Assembly: GCF_008364825.1 (NCBI RefSeq)
Contig: NZ_VTTO01000002.1
Location: 62,001 to 126,000, forward strand
Direction: 5' to 3'
Length of the DNA: 64,000 nucleotides
Source of the DNA: Azospirillum sp. B21
GTDB lineage: Bacteria; Pseudomonadota; Alphaproteobacteria; Azospirillales; Azospirillaceae
The notes below the pieces were generated by a model. The model was not told the DNA's origin and did no database searches. It saw only the letters and a program-made list of their open reading frames with translations. Positions 10,646 through 20,307 of the stretch are shown one piece after another (position 1 is the stretch's first letter; each line of letters opens with the position of its first letter). The position numbers and the translations under genes are program-made.

Positions 10646-12190
10646 ATGACGGCGTCAACCACTCCCCCCTCCGCGCCGTTGCTGGCGATCCGCGGCCTGT
10701 CGAAGGCTTTCCTCGGCGTCCAGGCGCTCGACGGCGTCGATTTCACCCTGCGCCATGGCGAGATCCACGCCCTGCTCGGCGAGAACGGCGCCGGCAAATC
10801 GACCCTCATCAAGACGCTGACCGGCGTCTACCAGCGCGACGGCGGCACCGTGGCGCTGGAGGGGCGGGAGATCGCGCCCCGCGGGGTGGAAGAGGCGCAG
10901 CGCCTGCACATCGGCACCGTCTATCAGGAGGTGAACCTGCTGCCCAACCTGTCGGTGGCGGAGAACCTGTTCCTGGGGCGCCAGCCGATGCGCTGGGGGC
11001 TGGTCGACCGCGGCGCCATGCGGCGGCGGGCGCGTGCCATTCTGATGCCCTACGGCCTGTCGATCGACGTCACGGCCCCGCTGGGGCGCTTCTCGGTCGC
11101 GACGCAGCAGATCGTCGCCATCGCCCGCGCGGTGGACATGTCGGCCAAGGTGCTGATCCTCGACGAGCCGACCGCCAGCCTCGACGCGCAGGAGGTGGCG
11201 GTGCTGTTCAAGGTGATGCGCACCCTGCGGTCGCGCGGGATCGGCATCGTCTTCGTCACCCATTTCCTCGATCAGGTCTATGAGGTCTGCGACAGCATCA
11301 CCGTGCTGCGCAACGGCCGGCTGGTGGGCGAGCGGCGCACGGACGAGCTGCCGCGCTTCGACCTTGTCGCCATGATGCTGGGGCGGGAGTTGGAGGCGGC
11401 GGCGCACCGCATCGACATCGGCCCGGCGGAGGTGGACAGCCGCCCGCCGCTGGCCAGCTTCAAGGGATTCGGCAAGTCGCGCAGCGTCGCGCCCTTCGAC
11501 CTCGAAATCCGCCCCGGTGAAGTGGTGGCGCTGGCAGGATTGCTGGGCTCCGGCCGGACCGAGACGGTGCGGCTCGTCTTCGGCATGGACCGCGCCGACC
11601 AGGGCGAGGCGACGGTGGACGGCCGTCCGGTGCGGCTGAAGGGGCCGCGCGACGCCGTGCGGCTCGGCTTCGGCTTCTGTCCGGAGGACCGCAAGAAGGA
11701 AGGGATCGTCGGCGAGCTGTCGGTGCGCGAGAACATCATCCTGGCGCTCCAGGCGCGGCAGGGCTGGCTGAAGCCGATCCCGCGCCGCCGGCAGGAGGAG
11801 ATCGCCGACCGCTTCATCCGCCTGCTCGACATCCGCACGCCGGACGCCGAACGGCCGATCCAGCTGCTGTCCGGCGGCAACCAGCAGAAGGCGTTGCTGG
11901 CGCGCTGGCTTGCGACCGAACCGCGCCTGCTGATCCTCGACGAGCCGACGCGCGGCATCGATGTCGGCGCCCATGCCGAGATCATCCGGCTGATCGAGCG
12001 GCTGTGCGCCGACGGCATGGCGCTGCTGGTGGTGTCGTCGGAGTTGGAGGAGATCGTCGCCTACAGCCGCCGCGTCGTCGTGCTGCGCGACCGCCGCCAT
12101 GTGGCGGAACTGAGGGGAGGGGAGGTCAGCGTGGAGCGCATCGTCGCCGCCATCGCATCGGAGACGCCGAATACGGAGGTGCGGCAATGA
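10646..12190 (+). CDS. Sugar ABC transporter ATP-binding protein (YtfR-like)
   Basis: A 514-residue duplicated ATPase of the monosaccharide import family. The N-terminal domain has GENGAGKST near residue 44, a degenerate signature loop (FSVATQQIVAIARAV) and LILDEPTAS. The C-terminal domain has [25 protein letters not shown] and [14 protein letters not shown] 10646 has a GAGG ribosome site; a GTG 21 bp upstream is less likely. It is translationally coupled to the first permease gene by an ATGA overlap. It pairs with the binding protein upstream, separated from it by repeat A1. Confidence 0.92.
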   Translation: MTASTTPPSAPLLAIRGLSKAFLGVQALDGVDFTLRHGEIHALLGENGAGKSTLIKTLTGVYQRDGGTVALEGREIAPRGVEEAQRLHIGTVYQEVNLLPNLSVAENLFLGRQPMRWGLVDRGAMRRRARAILMPYGLSIDVTAPLGRFSVATQQIVAIARAVDMSAKVLILDEPTASLDAQEVAVLFKVMRTLRSRGIGIVFVTHFLDQVYEVCDSITVLRNGRLVGERRTDELPRFDLVAMMLGRELEAAAHRIDIGPAEVDSRPPLASFKGFGKSRSVAPFDLEIRPGEVVALAGLLGSGRTETVRLVFGMDRADQGEATVDGRPVRLKGPRDAVRLGFGFCPEDRKKEGIVGELSVRENIILALQARQGWLKPIPRRRQEEIADRFIRLLDIRTPDAERPIQLLSGGNQQKALLARWLATEPRLLILDEPTRGIDVGAHAEIIRLIERLCADGMALLVVSSELEEIVAYSRRVVVLRDRRHVAELRGGEVSVERIVAAIASETPNTEVRQ

Positions 12191-13245
12191 TGCTGTCCGC
12201 TCCCGGTCCATCGCGCAACCTGCCGCAGTATGGCGCGCTGCTCGTCGTGCTGTTGGCCAACTGGCTGCTGTTCCCCGACTTCTTCGCAATCCGCCTGCAG
12301 GACGGCCGGCTGTTCGGCAGCCTGATCGACGTGCTGAACCGCGGCGCGCCGGTGGCGCTGCTTGCCATCGGCATGACGATGGTCATCGCCACCCGCGGCG
12401 TCGACTTGTCGGTCGGCGCCGTCATGGCGATTTCCGGCGCGGTCGCCGCCACCATGACCGGAGCCGGCTGGGGCCTGCCGGCGGTGCTGGCGGCGTCGCT
12501 GGCCGCCGGGCTGCTGTGCGGGCTGTGGAACGGGCTGCTGGTGGCGGTTCTGCGCATCCAGCCGATCATCGCCACCCTGATCCTGATGGTCGCCGGCCGC
12601 GGCATCGCCCAGCTGATCACCGAGGGGCAGATCGTCACCTTCACCAGCCCGGCTTTGGCCTTCATCGGTGGCGGGTCCTTCCTGACCGTGCCGATGCCGG
12701 TGGTGCTCACCATCCTTGTTCTGGCGGTGACGGCTCTGCTGGTGCGGGCGACCGCATTGGGGCTGATGATCGAGGCGGTCGGCATCAACCGGCTGTCCAG
12801 CGCGGGGGCCGGCGTCAACACACCGGTGGTGCTGGTCGCCGTCTATGTCTGGTGCGGGCTGTGCGCGGCGGTGGCCGGGCTGATCGTCACCGCCGACATC
12901 CGCGGCGCCGACGCCAACAATGCCGGGCTGTGGCTGGAGTTGGACGCCATCCTGGCGGTGGTGGTCGGCGGCACCTCGCTGCTGGGCGGGCGCTTCGGGC
13001 TGGTGCTGTCGGTGGTGGGGGCGCTGATCATCCAGGCGATGAACACCGGCATCCTGCTGAGCGGCTTCAAGCCGGAATTCAACCTGATCGTCAAGGCGGG
13101 CGTCCTGATGGTCGTCCTGCTGCTGCAATCGCCGACGCTGACCCTGTTCCTGCCGCGCCCGAAGGGTGCGCGGCCGATGGGCGCGGTCAAGCCGCCGGTT
13201 GCGCCGCCGCCTGTTGCGCCGAAGAGCGGAGGGGCGAAACCATGA
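12187..13245 (+). CDS. Sugar ABC transporter permease 1 (YtfT-like)
   Basis: A 352-residue membrane permease of the BPD_transp_2 family. GMTMVIATRGVDLSVGAVM near residue 65 is the family signature, and there are about nine to ten hydrophobic segments. The start is ATG 12187, overlapping the ATPase stop and preceded by GGAGG. The C-terminus is a proline/alanine-rich cytoplasmic tail (PPVAPPPVAPKSGG). It should form a heterodimeric channel with the next permease, as in the YtfT/YjfF system. Confidence 0.9.
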   Translation: MMLSAPGPSRNLPQYGALLVVLLANWLLFPDFFAIRLQDGRLFGSLIDVLNRGAPVALLAIGMTMVIATRGVDLSVGAVMAISGAVAATMTGAGWGLPAVLAASLAAGLLCGLWNGLLVAVLRIQPIIATLILMVAGRGIAQLITEGQIVTFTSPALAFIGGGSFLTVPMPVVLTILVLAVTALLVRATALGLMIEAVGINRLSSAGAGVNTPVVLVAVYVWCGLCAAVAGLIVTADIRGADANNAGLWLELDAILAVVVGGTSLLGGRFGLVLSVVGALIIQAMNTGILLSGFKPEFNLIVKAGVLMVVLLLQSPTLTLFLPRPKGARPMGAVKPPVAPPPVAPKSGGAKP

Positions 13246-14228
13246 CCGGAGCACTCCAGCGGTTCCTTCCGCTGATCGTCACCACCGCCGTGCTGGTGGT
13301 CGGATTCCTGATCTGCGCGGCGCAGTTCCCCAACTTCGCCTCCTGGCGGGTGGTGGGCAACCTGCTGACCGACAACGCCTTTCTCGGCATCACCGCGGTC
13401 GGCATGACCTTCGTCATCCTGTCGGGCGGGATCGACCTGTCGGTGGGGGCGGTGATCGGCTTCACCACCGTGCTGCTGGCCGTGCTGATCGAGCATGGCG
13501 GCTGGCACCCCGTCCCTGCCTTCGCCGTCGCGCTGGTTGTCGCCGGTGCCTTCGGGGCGGCGATGGGCGGGGTGATCCATGTCTTCCGGATGCCGCCCTT
13601 CATCGTCACGCTGGCCGGCATGTTCATCGCCCGCGGCCTGGGCTTCGTCCTGACCACCGACTCGATCCCGATCAACCACCCGCTCTACGGCGAGCTGAAC
13701 GACATGGCGCTGCGCTTCGACTTCGGGCTGAAGCTGAGCCTGCCGGCACTGCTGATGCTGGGGGTGGTGCTGGCCGCCGTGGTGCTGGCGCATTGGACGC
13801 GCTTCGGCGCCAACCTCTATGCGCTGGGCGGCAACCGGCAGTCGGCGGAGCTGATGGGCGTGCCGGTGGGGCGGACGACGGTGGCCGTCTATGGGCTGTC
13901 GGGTCTGCTGGCCGGGCTGGCGGGGATCGTCTTCTCGCTCTACACCGGCGCCGGCTATTCGCTGGCGGCGACGGGGGTGGAGCTGGACACCATCACCGCG
14001 GTGGTGATCGGCGGCACCCAGCTGACCGGCGGCTACGGATATGTCGTCGGCACCTTCGTCGGCGTGCTGATCCAGGGGCTGATCCAGACCTACATCACCT
14101 TCGACGGCACGCTCAGCAGCTGGTGGACCAAGATCGCCATCGGCGTGCTGTTGTTCGTCTTCATCCTGTTGCAGAAGGGTCTGCTGACGGTCTGGGCCGG
14201 CCGCGGCGGCGAACCGGCGGAGGCGTGA
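13242..14228 (+). CDS. Sugar ABC transporter permease 2 (YjfF-like)
   Basis: A 328-residue permease homologous to the preceding one, with GMTFVILSGGIDLSVGAVIG near residue 60 and YALGGNRQSAELMGVPV in the second half. The ATG at 13242 overlaps the previous stop (ATGA), and its own stop overlaps the mutarotase start (TGATG). Two different permeases with one duplicated ATPase is the YtfT/YjfF arrangement. That favours galactofuranose or arabinofuranose-type substrates, by analogy only. Confidence 0.9.
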   Translation: MTGALQRFLPLIVTTAVLVVGFLICAAQFPNFASWRVVGNLLTDNAFLGITAVGMTFVILSGGIDLSVGAVIGFTTVLLAVLIEHGGWHPVPAFAVALVVAGAFGAAMGGVIHVFRMPPFIVTLAGMFIARGLGFVLTTDSIPINHPLYGELNDMALRFDFGLKLSLPALLMLGVVLAAVVLAHWTRFGANLYALGGNRQSAELMGVPVGRTTVAVYGLSGLLAGLAGIVFSLYTGAGYSLAATGVELDTITAVVIGGTQLTGGYGYVVGTFVGVLIQGLIQTYITFDGTLSSWWTKIAIGVLLFVFILLQKGLLTVWAGRGGEPAEA

Positions 14229-15259
14229 TGCCCATCGAGAGTTTCCTGTTCGATACGGTGGATGGCCGTCCGGTGGAGGGCTTCACCCTCTCCGCCGGAG
14301 GGCTGGAGGCGACGCTGGTCGCCCATGGCGCCCGACTGGTGCGGATGACGGTGCCCGACCGTGATGGAACGCCCGCCGACGTGGTGCTGGGCTTCGACCG
14401 GCTGGCCGACTATCTGGCGAGCGACGCCTATTTCGGTGCCACCTGCGGCCGCTACGGCAATCGCATCGGCGGGGCGGCCTTCACGCTGGACGGCGTGCGC
14501 CACGAACTGGCCGTCAACGAGCCGCCGAACCAGCTGCATGGCGGGCCGGAGGGCTTCGACCGGCGGATCTGGGATGCGACAGTTGATGAGGCGGAGAACG
14601 CCGTCACCTTCACGCATCAATCGCCGGACGGCGACCAGGGCTATCCCGGCACGCTGACGGCGACGACGCGTTACCGGCTGACCGACGACGGCGTGCTGGA
14701 CATCCGCATGACAGCGACGACCGACCGGCAGACCATCGTCAACCTCGTCCATCACAGCTATTGGAATCTTGGAGGGCATGCTTCCGGCGACCTGCGCGAC
14801 CACCGGCTGGCGGTGCGCGGCGGCTTCACCACGCCGGTCGGCGCCGACCTGATCCCGACGGGGGAGGTGCGGCCTGTGGACGGCACCCCCTTCGACCTGC
14901 GCGAAGGCGTGGCGCTCGGCGAGGCTCTGGAGGCGGTCGGCGGCCTCGGCTTCGACCACAACTGGTGCCTGGAGGGGCCGGCGGGGGAGCTGCGCCCGGT
15001 GGCGGTTCTGGAGCACCCGGCATCGGGCCGGCGGATGGAACTGGCGACCGACCAGCCGGGCTTGCAGGTCTATACTGGCGGTTATCTCACCGAGCAGGTG
15101 GTGGGCAAGGGCGGACAGCGCTATCGCCGCTTCGCCGGGCTGGCGCTGGAAAGCCAGCGTTTTCCCGGCAGCCCGAACATCGGCCATTTCCCTTCGGCGC
15201 GGCTGGACCCCGGCGGGACATACCGGCACCTCATGCAGCTGCGATTCCGGGCGGGCTGA
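14228..15259 (+). CDS. galM: Aldose 1-epimerase (mutarotase)
   Basis: A 343-residue galactose mutarotase-like beta-sandwich protein. Substrate and catalytic residues are visible in NEPPNQLHGGPEGFDRR (His near residue 101), LVHHSYWNLGGHASGD (catalytic His near 175) and ALESQRFPGSPN (catalytic Glu near 304). It interconverts alpha and beta anomers, supplying the anomer used by the aldose dehydrogenase. It is translationally coupled to the upstream permease and is the last gene of the sugar operon. Confidence 0.92.
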   Translation: MPIESFLFDTVDGRPVEGFTLSAGGLEATLVAHGARLVRMTVPDRDGTPADVVLGFDRLADYLASDAYFGATCGRYGNRIGGAAFTLDGVRHELAVNEPPNQLHGGPEGFDRRIWDATVDEAENAVTFTHQSPDGDQGYPGTLTATTRYRLTDDGVLDIRMTATTDRQTIVNLVHHSYWNLGGHASGDLRDHRLAVRGGFTTPVGADLIPTGEVRPVDGTPFDLREGVALGEALEAVGGLGFDHNWCLEGPAGELRPVAVLEHPASGRRMELATDQPGLQVYTGGYLTEQVVGKGGQRYRRFAGLALESQRFPGSPNIGHFPSARLDPGGTYRHLMQLRFRAG

Positions 15260-15366
15260 GCGGAAAGCGGGGAACCGTCCACCGGTTTGCGGGGTTCATC
15301 GAAGGCACGGCAGCGGTTCCGCTGCTGCCATTGCCAAACCCCATCATGCCGGAAGGAAAGGTCGAC

Positions 15367-17010
15367 ATGGCCGCGACGCCGGACGCCGCCCGCCCAAGCC
15401 CCGTTTATCCGACCGGCCAAATTCCGGCGGGGCCGATCCTGGTCCCCGGCCGGACCTGCTGGCGCGTGGCGAAGGCGGACCGGATGGCCGTCATCATCGA
15501 CGCCGCCGCCTATTTCGCCAGGATCAAGGAGGCCATCCTCAATGCCCGCCACACGGTGATGCTGATCGGCTGGGATTTCGACACCCGGATCAAGCTGGAG
15601 CCGGAAGACCCGATGCCGGGCGTGCCCAACGAGCTGGGCGACTTCCTGTCCTGGATCGTCCGGGTGCGGCCGGAACTGACCATCAACGTGCTGAAATGGG
15701 ATCTGGCGGTCCTGAAGATGCCGTTCCGTGGCCGGACACCGCTGGTCCTGCTGGACTGGATGAGCAGCCGGCGCCTGCGCTTCCGCCTGGATTCCGCCCA
15801 TCCGCCCGGCGCCTGCCACCACCAGAAGATCGCCATCATCGACGATGCGCTGGCGTTTTGCGGCGGCATCGACATGACCACCGACCGTTGGGACACTCCC
15901 GAGCACCGCGACGACGATCCCCGCCGGGTGCGGCCCAGCGGCATAGCCTATGGCCCCTTCCACGATGTGACCACGGCCGTCGACGGCGAGGCGGCGCGGG
16001 CGCTGGGCGAGCTGGCGCGGGAGCGTTGGCGCCGGGCGACCGGCGACGCGCTGCTCCCGCCGCCGCTGACCGAAGCCCATTGGCCGGAGGACCTGGAGCC
16101 CGACTTCCGCGACATCCCCGTCGCCATCGCCCGCACCGACCCGATGGCGGATGATGAGGACCGGCAGAAGACCGGCAAGCGCGGCGTGCGCGAGATCGAG
16201 GCGCTGTATCTGGCCGCCATCGCCGCGGCACGGCGGTTCATCTATCTGGAAAGCCAGTATTTCGCCTCGCAACGGATCGTCGCCGCCATCGCCGCCCGTC
16301 TGTCGGAGCCGGACGGGCCCGAGGTGGTGGTCGTCAACCCGGAACGCACCCCCGGCTGGGTGGAGGAGGAGGCGATGGGCAGCGCCCGCTCGCTGCTCGT
16401 CCAGCGCACGCGAGAGGCCGATCCCCATGGGCGCTTCCGCATCCTGGCCCCGGTGACCGAGGGCGGACAGGGCATCTATGTCCATGCCAAGGTGCTGGTG
16501 GTGGATGACCGGTTCCTGCGGGTGGGATCGTCCAACATCAACAACCGGTCCCTGGGGCTGGACACCGAATGCGACCTCGCCATCGACTGTCCGCCCGGCG
16601 AGCACGAGGAGGATTCGGAGAACTGCCGCGCCATCCGCTCCGTCCGCACGCAGCTGATGGCGGAACATCTGGGTGTGGCGGTGGAGGAGGTCGAGCGGAC
16701 GGAGGAGGGAACCGGTTCGCTGGTCGCCACCGTCGACCGGCTGATTCGCCCCGCCGGCCGCTCGCTCCGTCCGCTGGAGCCGGAACGGTTGAGCGAGGCG
16801 GAGGTGGCGCTGGTCGACGAGCGGCTGCTCGATCCCGACCGGCCGGAGCCGATGGCGAAGATCGTCATGCGCGGCGCGACGGTGTTCGGCGACGTGAACC
16901 GCACCACGCTGCGCATCGCCGCCGGGGTTGCCGCGGGTGCCGCGATCGGGCTCGGGCTTGCCGTCTGGGCCGGCCGGAAGGGGCTTGGGAAAAATTTTCG
17001 CGGAGAGTGA
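15367..17010 (+). CDS. Phospholipase D-like protein with C-terminal membrane helix
   Basis: A 547-residue protein with two HKD motifs: CHHQKIAIIDDALAFCGG near residue 155 and YVHAKVLVVDDRFLRVGSSN near residue 373. This is the complete catalytic pair of the phospholipase D/transphosphatidylase superfamily. A hydrophobic stretch near the C-terminus (IAAGVAAGAAIGLGLAVW) should anchor it in the membrane. ATG 15367 follows a GGAAGGAAAGG ribosome site. It sits 107 bp after the mutarotase gene and is probably separately transcribed. Substrate (phospholipid or cardiolipin-type exchange) is not determined. Confidence 0.85.
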   Translation: MAATPDAARPSPVYPTGQIPAGPILVPGRTCWRVAKADRMAVIIDAAAYFARIKEAILNARHTVMLIGWDFDTRIKLEPEDPMPGVPNELGDFLSWIVRVRPELTINVLKWDLAVLKMPFRGRTPLVLLDWMSSRRLRFRLDSAHPPGACHHQKIAIIDDALAFCGGIDMTTDRWDTPEHRDDDPRRVRPSGIAYGPFHDVTTAVDGEAARALGELARERWRRATGDALLPPPLTEAHWPEDLEPDFRDIPVAIARTDPMADDEDRQKTGKRGVREIEALYLAAIAAARRFIYLESQYFASQRIVAAIAARLSEPDGPEVVVVNPERTPGWVEEEAMGSARSLLVQRTREADPHGRFRILAPVTEGGQGIYVHAKVLVVDDRFLRVGSSNINNRSLGLDTECDLAIDCPPGEHEEDSENCRAIRSVRTQLMAEHLGVAVEEVERTEEGTGSLVATVDRLIRPAGRSLRPLEPERLSEAEVALVDERLLDPDRPEPMAKIVMRGATVFGDVNRTTLRIAAGVAAGAAIGLGLAVWAGRKGLGKNFRGE

Positions 17011-17084
17011 ATTCTGTGCTTGCGGGCCACGGTCCATCCCGCTACATAGGCGCTCCCCGCGGCGCCCAACGCGGTGCGGGGAAA

Positions 17085-17171
17085 GCGCTTGTGGCGGAAT
17101 TGGTAGACGCGCTAGGTTCAGGTCCTAGTGGCTGAAAGGCCGTGGGGGTTCGAGTCCCTCCAAGCGCACCA
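17085..17171 (+). tRNA. tRNA-Leu (CAG)
   Basis: An 87-nt gene including encoded CCA. Acceptor arms GCGCTTG and CAAGCGC pair fully. The anticodon arm CTAGG-TTCAGGT-CCTAG places CAG at the anticodon. It has the long variable arm of a class II tRNA and a T arm with GGTTCGAGTCC. It is first of five tRNA genes on the plus strand. Confidence 0.97.
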
Positions 17172-17209
17172 ACACTTCCAGTGTTGGTGATGGGTAGCAG
17201 AAGTATAGT

Positions 17210-17285
<76 letters not shown>

Positions 17286-17357
17286 CTTCTGAAGGGTTTG
17301 GTAAGTTTAAGTCTTGTCTGTCGGGGTGATGTCTTGTAAAAGACGCCGCTCCTCAGC

Positions 17358-17434
<77 letters not shown>

Positions 17435-17438
17435 CTTT

Positions 17439-17513
17439 GCGGGCGTAGCTCAGGGGTAGAGCACAACCTTGCCAAGGTTGGGGTCGAGGGTTCGAATCCC
17501 TTCGCCCGCTCCA
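17439..17513 (+). tRNA. tRNA-Gly (GCC)
   Basis: A 75-nt gene with acceptor arms GCGGGCG and CGCCCGC. The anticodon arm CAACC-TTGCCAA-GGTTG gives anticodon GCC. Only four bases separate it from the Asp gene, so they are surely co-transcribed. Confidence 0.97.
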
Positions 17514-17542
17514 TTACTGGAGCGACAGTTTTGGGTTCCCGT

Positions 17543-17617
17543 GGTCTCGTAGCTCAGCGGGAGAGCACTACGTTGACATCGTAGGGGTCACTGGTTCAAT
17601 CCCAGTCGGGACCACCA
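17543..17617 (+). tRNA. tRNA-Val (GAC)
   Basis: A 75-nt gene with acceptor arms GGTCTCG and CGGGACC. The anticodon arm CTACG-TTGACAT-CGTAG gives anticodon GAC. It is the last gene of the tRNA array and is followed by a strong hairpin. Confidence 0.97.
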
Positions 17618-17621
17618 TTCT

Positions 17622-17655
17622 GAAGGCCGCCAACCGGAACGGGTTGGCGGCCTTC
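17622..17655 (+). terminator. Hairpin terminator after the tRNA array
   Basis: Perfect 14-bp arms (GAAGGCCGCCAACC and GGTTGGCGGCCTTC) flank a six-base loop, GGAACG. It lies five bases after tRNA-Val and 22 bp from the end of the convergent aldo/keto reductase gene. It can serve both, although there is no long T tract. Confidence 0.75.
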
Positions 17656-17677
17656 GCCATTCTCGGGCCGGCGGTCC

Positions 17678-18514
17678 TCAAATCATCGCCAGCGGCTGCT
17701 TGCGCTTCGGCGGCGGGAAGGCCTTGTCGATCTCCGCGATGTCCTCGCCGGTCAAGGTCAGCTTCACGGCCCCGGCATTCTCGATGGCGTGCGCCATGGA
17801 GCCCGCCTTGGGGATCGCGATCACGCCCTGCTGGCGCAGCGCCCAGGCCAGCGCCACCTGTGCCGGAGTGGCTTTGTGCCGCTTCGCCACCGCCAGCAAT
17901 GCTGGGGAGCGCAGCAGGCGGCCGCCCTGGCCGATGGGGGAATAGGCCATCACCGGCATGCGCGCGGTGTGCTGGAAGGGCAGCAAATCGTATTCGATGC
18001 CCCGGTGTTCGGGGTTGTAGAGCACCTGATTGGCGGCGCAGCCGTGCAGGTCGGTGACCTCCCCCAACTCCTCCAGATCGTCCACGTCGAAGTTGGAGAC
18101 GCCCCAGCGGGCGATCTTGCCGGCCTCGCGCAGCAGCTCGAACGCCTCGACCGTCTCCTCCAGCGGCACGCCGCCACGCCAATGCAGCAGGTAGAGGTCG
18201 ATGCGGTCGATCTTCAGCCGCTTGAGGCTGCGGTCGCAGGCCTTCACCGTGCCGATGCGAGACGCGTTGCTGGGCAGGACCTTGGTGACGATGAACAGGC
18301 CGTCGCGCCGGCCGGCGATCGCCTCGCCCACCAGTTCCTCCGATGCGCCGTCGCCATACATTTCGGCGGTGTCGATCAGGGTCATGCCGTGGTCGATGCC
18401 GGCCCGGATGGCGGCGATCTCCGCGGCACGGTCGCCGCGCCCCTCCGCCATCATCCAGGTGCCCTGGCCGAGAGCCGGAACGTCGGTGCCGTCCGGCAGG
18501 GTCACGCGCTTCAT
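17678..18514 (-). CDS. Aldo/keto reductase
   Basis: A 278-residue TIM-barrel oxidoreductase. The catalytic tetrad is visible as Asp and Tyr in [13 protein letters not shown], Lys in [12 protein letters not shown] and His in [10 protein letters not shown]. The NADPH-binding end has [16 protein letters not shown]. Start ATG 18514 has GAGGGA seven bases upstream; a GTG or ATG further upstream lacks support. It reduces small aldehydes or ketones with NADPH; the physiological substrate is unknown. It ends close to the tRNA terminator and is separated from the nrt operon by that operon's terminator. Confidence 0.88.
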   Translation of the reverse strand: MKRVTLPDGTDVPALGQGTWMMAEGRGDRAAEIAAIRAGIDHGMTLIDTAEMYGDGASEELVGEAIAGRRDGLFIVTKVLPSNASRIGTVKACDRSLKRLKIDRIDLYLLHWRGGVPLEETVEAFELLREAGKIARWGVSNFDVDDLEELGEVTDLHGCAANQVLYNPEHRGIEYDLLPFQHTARMPVMAYSPIGQGGRLLRSPALLAVAKRHKATPAQVALAWALRQQGVIAIPKAGSMAHAIENAGAVKLTLTGEDIAEIDKAFPPPKRKQPLAMI

Positions 18515-18539
18515 CTCTGGTCCCTCGTCCGTCATCCCG

Positions 18540-18574
18540 AAAAACAACAAGCTGGCCCTGCGGAGCCAGCTTGT
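18540..18574 (-). terminator. Rho-independent terminator of the nrt operon
   Basis: On the minus strand, arms ACAAGCTGGC and GCCAGCTTGT (10 bp, loop of eight) are followed by TGTTTTTC. It lies 42 bp after the nrtCD stop codon, where the operon should end. Confidence 0.85.
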
Positions 18575-18615
18575 CCAATGCCTATTCGGTGGGATTTCCG
18601 GAAGATGGAAGCGGC

Positions 18616-20280
18616 TCAGGCGGCCTTCTTCGGTGCTCCGGCATGGCCGCCTTCCAGGAAGTTCAGCAACTCCTCGCGGTAGTCGTAATAGCGCGGGTGT
18701 TCCAGCAGGGCCTGCCGGGTGCGCGGGTGGGGGATGTCGACGGTCAGGACATGGCCGATCTTGGCGTTCGGGCCGTTGGTCATCATCACCACCCGGTCGG
18801 CCAGCAACAGCGCCTCGTCCACGTCGTGGGTGACGCAGACCGCCGTCACCTTGGTGCGCGCCCACACCTCCATCAGCACCTCCTGCAACTCCCAACGGGT
18901 CAGGCTGTCGAGCATGCCGAAGGGCTCGTCGAGCAGCAGGAGCTTGGGCGACAGGGCGAAGGCGCGGGCGATGCCGACGCGCTGCTTCATGCCGTTGGAA
19001 AGCTCCGACGCCTTCCGGTCCATGCTGTCGCCAAGCCCGACGCGGGCGAGGTAATAGCGGGCGATGTCGGCGCGCTCGCCCTTGTTCGCATGGGGAAATA
19101 CGCGGTCGACGCCGAGCATGACGTTCTCGTAAGCGGTCAGCCAGGGGAACAGGCTGGGGGCCTGGAACACCACGGCGCGGTCGGGGCCGGCGCCGTCCAC
19201 CTCCTTGCCGTCCAGCACGATGCCGCCGCTGGTCACGTCCGCAAGGCCGGCGACCATCGACAGCACGGTGGACTTGCCGCAGCCGGAATGGCCGATCAGC
19301 GAGACGAACTCCCCCTTGCGCATCTTCAGGTCGAAGCCGTCCACCACGGTCAGCGGCCCCTTCGGCGTGGCGAAGGTCTTGGTCAGGCGGGTGAATTCCA
19401 GATAGCGGTCCTCCATCCCGCGCCCGCCCATCGCCTCGATATAGGCCTTGGGCGGGGGCGAGGCGGTGATCGGCTTCACGTCGGGCAGGACCAGCCCGTC
19501 ATCGCCGCCGGTGCCGCGGGCGACGCCGACCTCCATCAGATAGGCGGTGACCTCGGCGCGCAGGCGCTTGAAATCCTCGTCATGGTTGACGGCGGTGCGG
19601 TCGCGCGGGCGCGGCAGATCGACGGTGAAGGCGGGGCCGAGCGTGGCGTTCGGGCCGGGCGTCAGCGGGATGATGCGGTCGGCCAGCAGGATCGCCTCGT
19701 CCACATCGTTGGTGATGAGGATGACGGTCTTGCGGTCCTTGCGCCAGATCGCCTCGATCTCGTCCTGCAGCTTGGCACGGGTCAGCGCGTCGAGCGCCGA
19801 CAGCGGCTCGTCCAGAAGCAGCATCTCCGGGCTCATGGCGAGTGCGCGGGCGAAGCCGACGCGCTGGCGCATGCCGCCCGACAGTTCCTTCGGCCGGCGG
19901 TCGGTGGCGTGGCCGAGGCCGACCGTCTCCACCGCCCGGCGGGTCAGCACGCCGCGCTCGGCCGACGGCTTGGCCTTGTGGACGGCATCGACGGCGAGCG
20001 CGACGTTTTCCTTCACGCTGAGCCAGGGCATCAGGGAATAGGACTGGAAGACGAGGCCGCGCTCCGGGCCGGGGCCGGTCACCGGCTTGTCGCGATAGAG
20101 CACCTCGCCGGCGTCCGGCATCGCCAGCCCGGCGATCAGATTGATCAGCGTCGACTTGCCGGAGCCGGAGAAGCCGACGATGGCGACGAACTCGCCCTCT
20201 TCGATCGACAGGTCGATGTCGCGCAGCACGGTGGTGCCGCCGTAGGACTTCGACACACCCTTCAGGTCCAGGATCGCCAT
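18616..20280 (-). CDS. Nitrate ABC transporter, fused double ATP-binding protein
   Basis: A 554-residue protein with two complete ABC ATPase domains of the nitrate/taurine type. Domain 1 (about residues 1-265) has [12 protein letters not shown] near residue 38, [15 protein letters not shown] and [11 protein letters not shown]. Domain 2 (about 285-540) has [27 protein letters not shown] and [11 protein letters not shown]. Cyanobacteria carry separate NrtC and NrtD ATPases; here two equivalents are fused and the solute-binding domain of NrtC is absent. The gene is last in the nrtA-nrtB-nrtCD operon and powers nitrate/nitrite uptake. Confidence 0.88.
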   Translation of the reverse strand: MAILDLKGVSKSYGGTTVLRDIDLSIEEGEFVAIVGFSGSGKSTLINLIAGLAMPDAGEVLYRDKPVTGPGPERGLVFQSYSLMPWLSVKENVALAVDAVHKAKPSAERGVLTRRAVETVGLGHATDRRPKELSGGMRQRVGFARALAMSPEMLLLDEPLSALDALTRAKLQDEIEAIWRKDRKTVILITNDVDEAILLADRIIPLTPGPNATLGPAFTVDLPRPRDRTAVNHDEDFKRLRAEVTAYLMEVGVARGTGGDDGLVLPDVKPITASPPPKAYIEAMGGRGMEDRYLEFTRLTKTFATPKGPLTVVDGFDLKMRKGEFVSLIGHSGCGKSTVLSMVAGLADVTSGGIVLDGKEVDGAGPDRAVVFQAPSLFPWLTAYENVMLGVDRVFPHANKGERADIARYYLARVGLGDSMDRKASELSNGMKQRVGIARAFALSPKLLLLDEPFGMLDSLTRWELQEVLMEVWARTKVTAVCVTHDVDEALLLADRVVMMTNGPNAKIGHVLTVDIPHPRTRQALLEHPRYYDYREELLNFLEGGHAGAPKKAA

Positions 20281-20307
20281 GGTCGTCGTCTCCGTGTGTA
20301 GAAGGGC

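Noticed and set aside
17568..18578. A minus-strand frame of 336 codons reaching into tRNA-Val.
   Set aside because: The aldo/keto reductase with all four catalytic residues occupies another frame of the same strand, and the open frame overlaps a tRNA gene.
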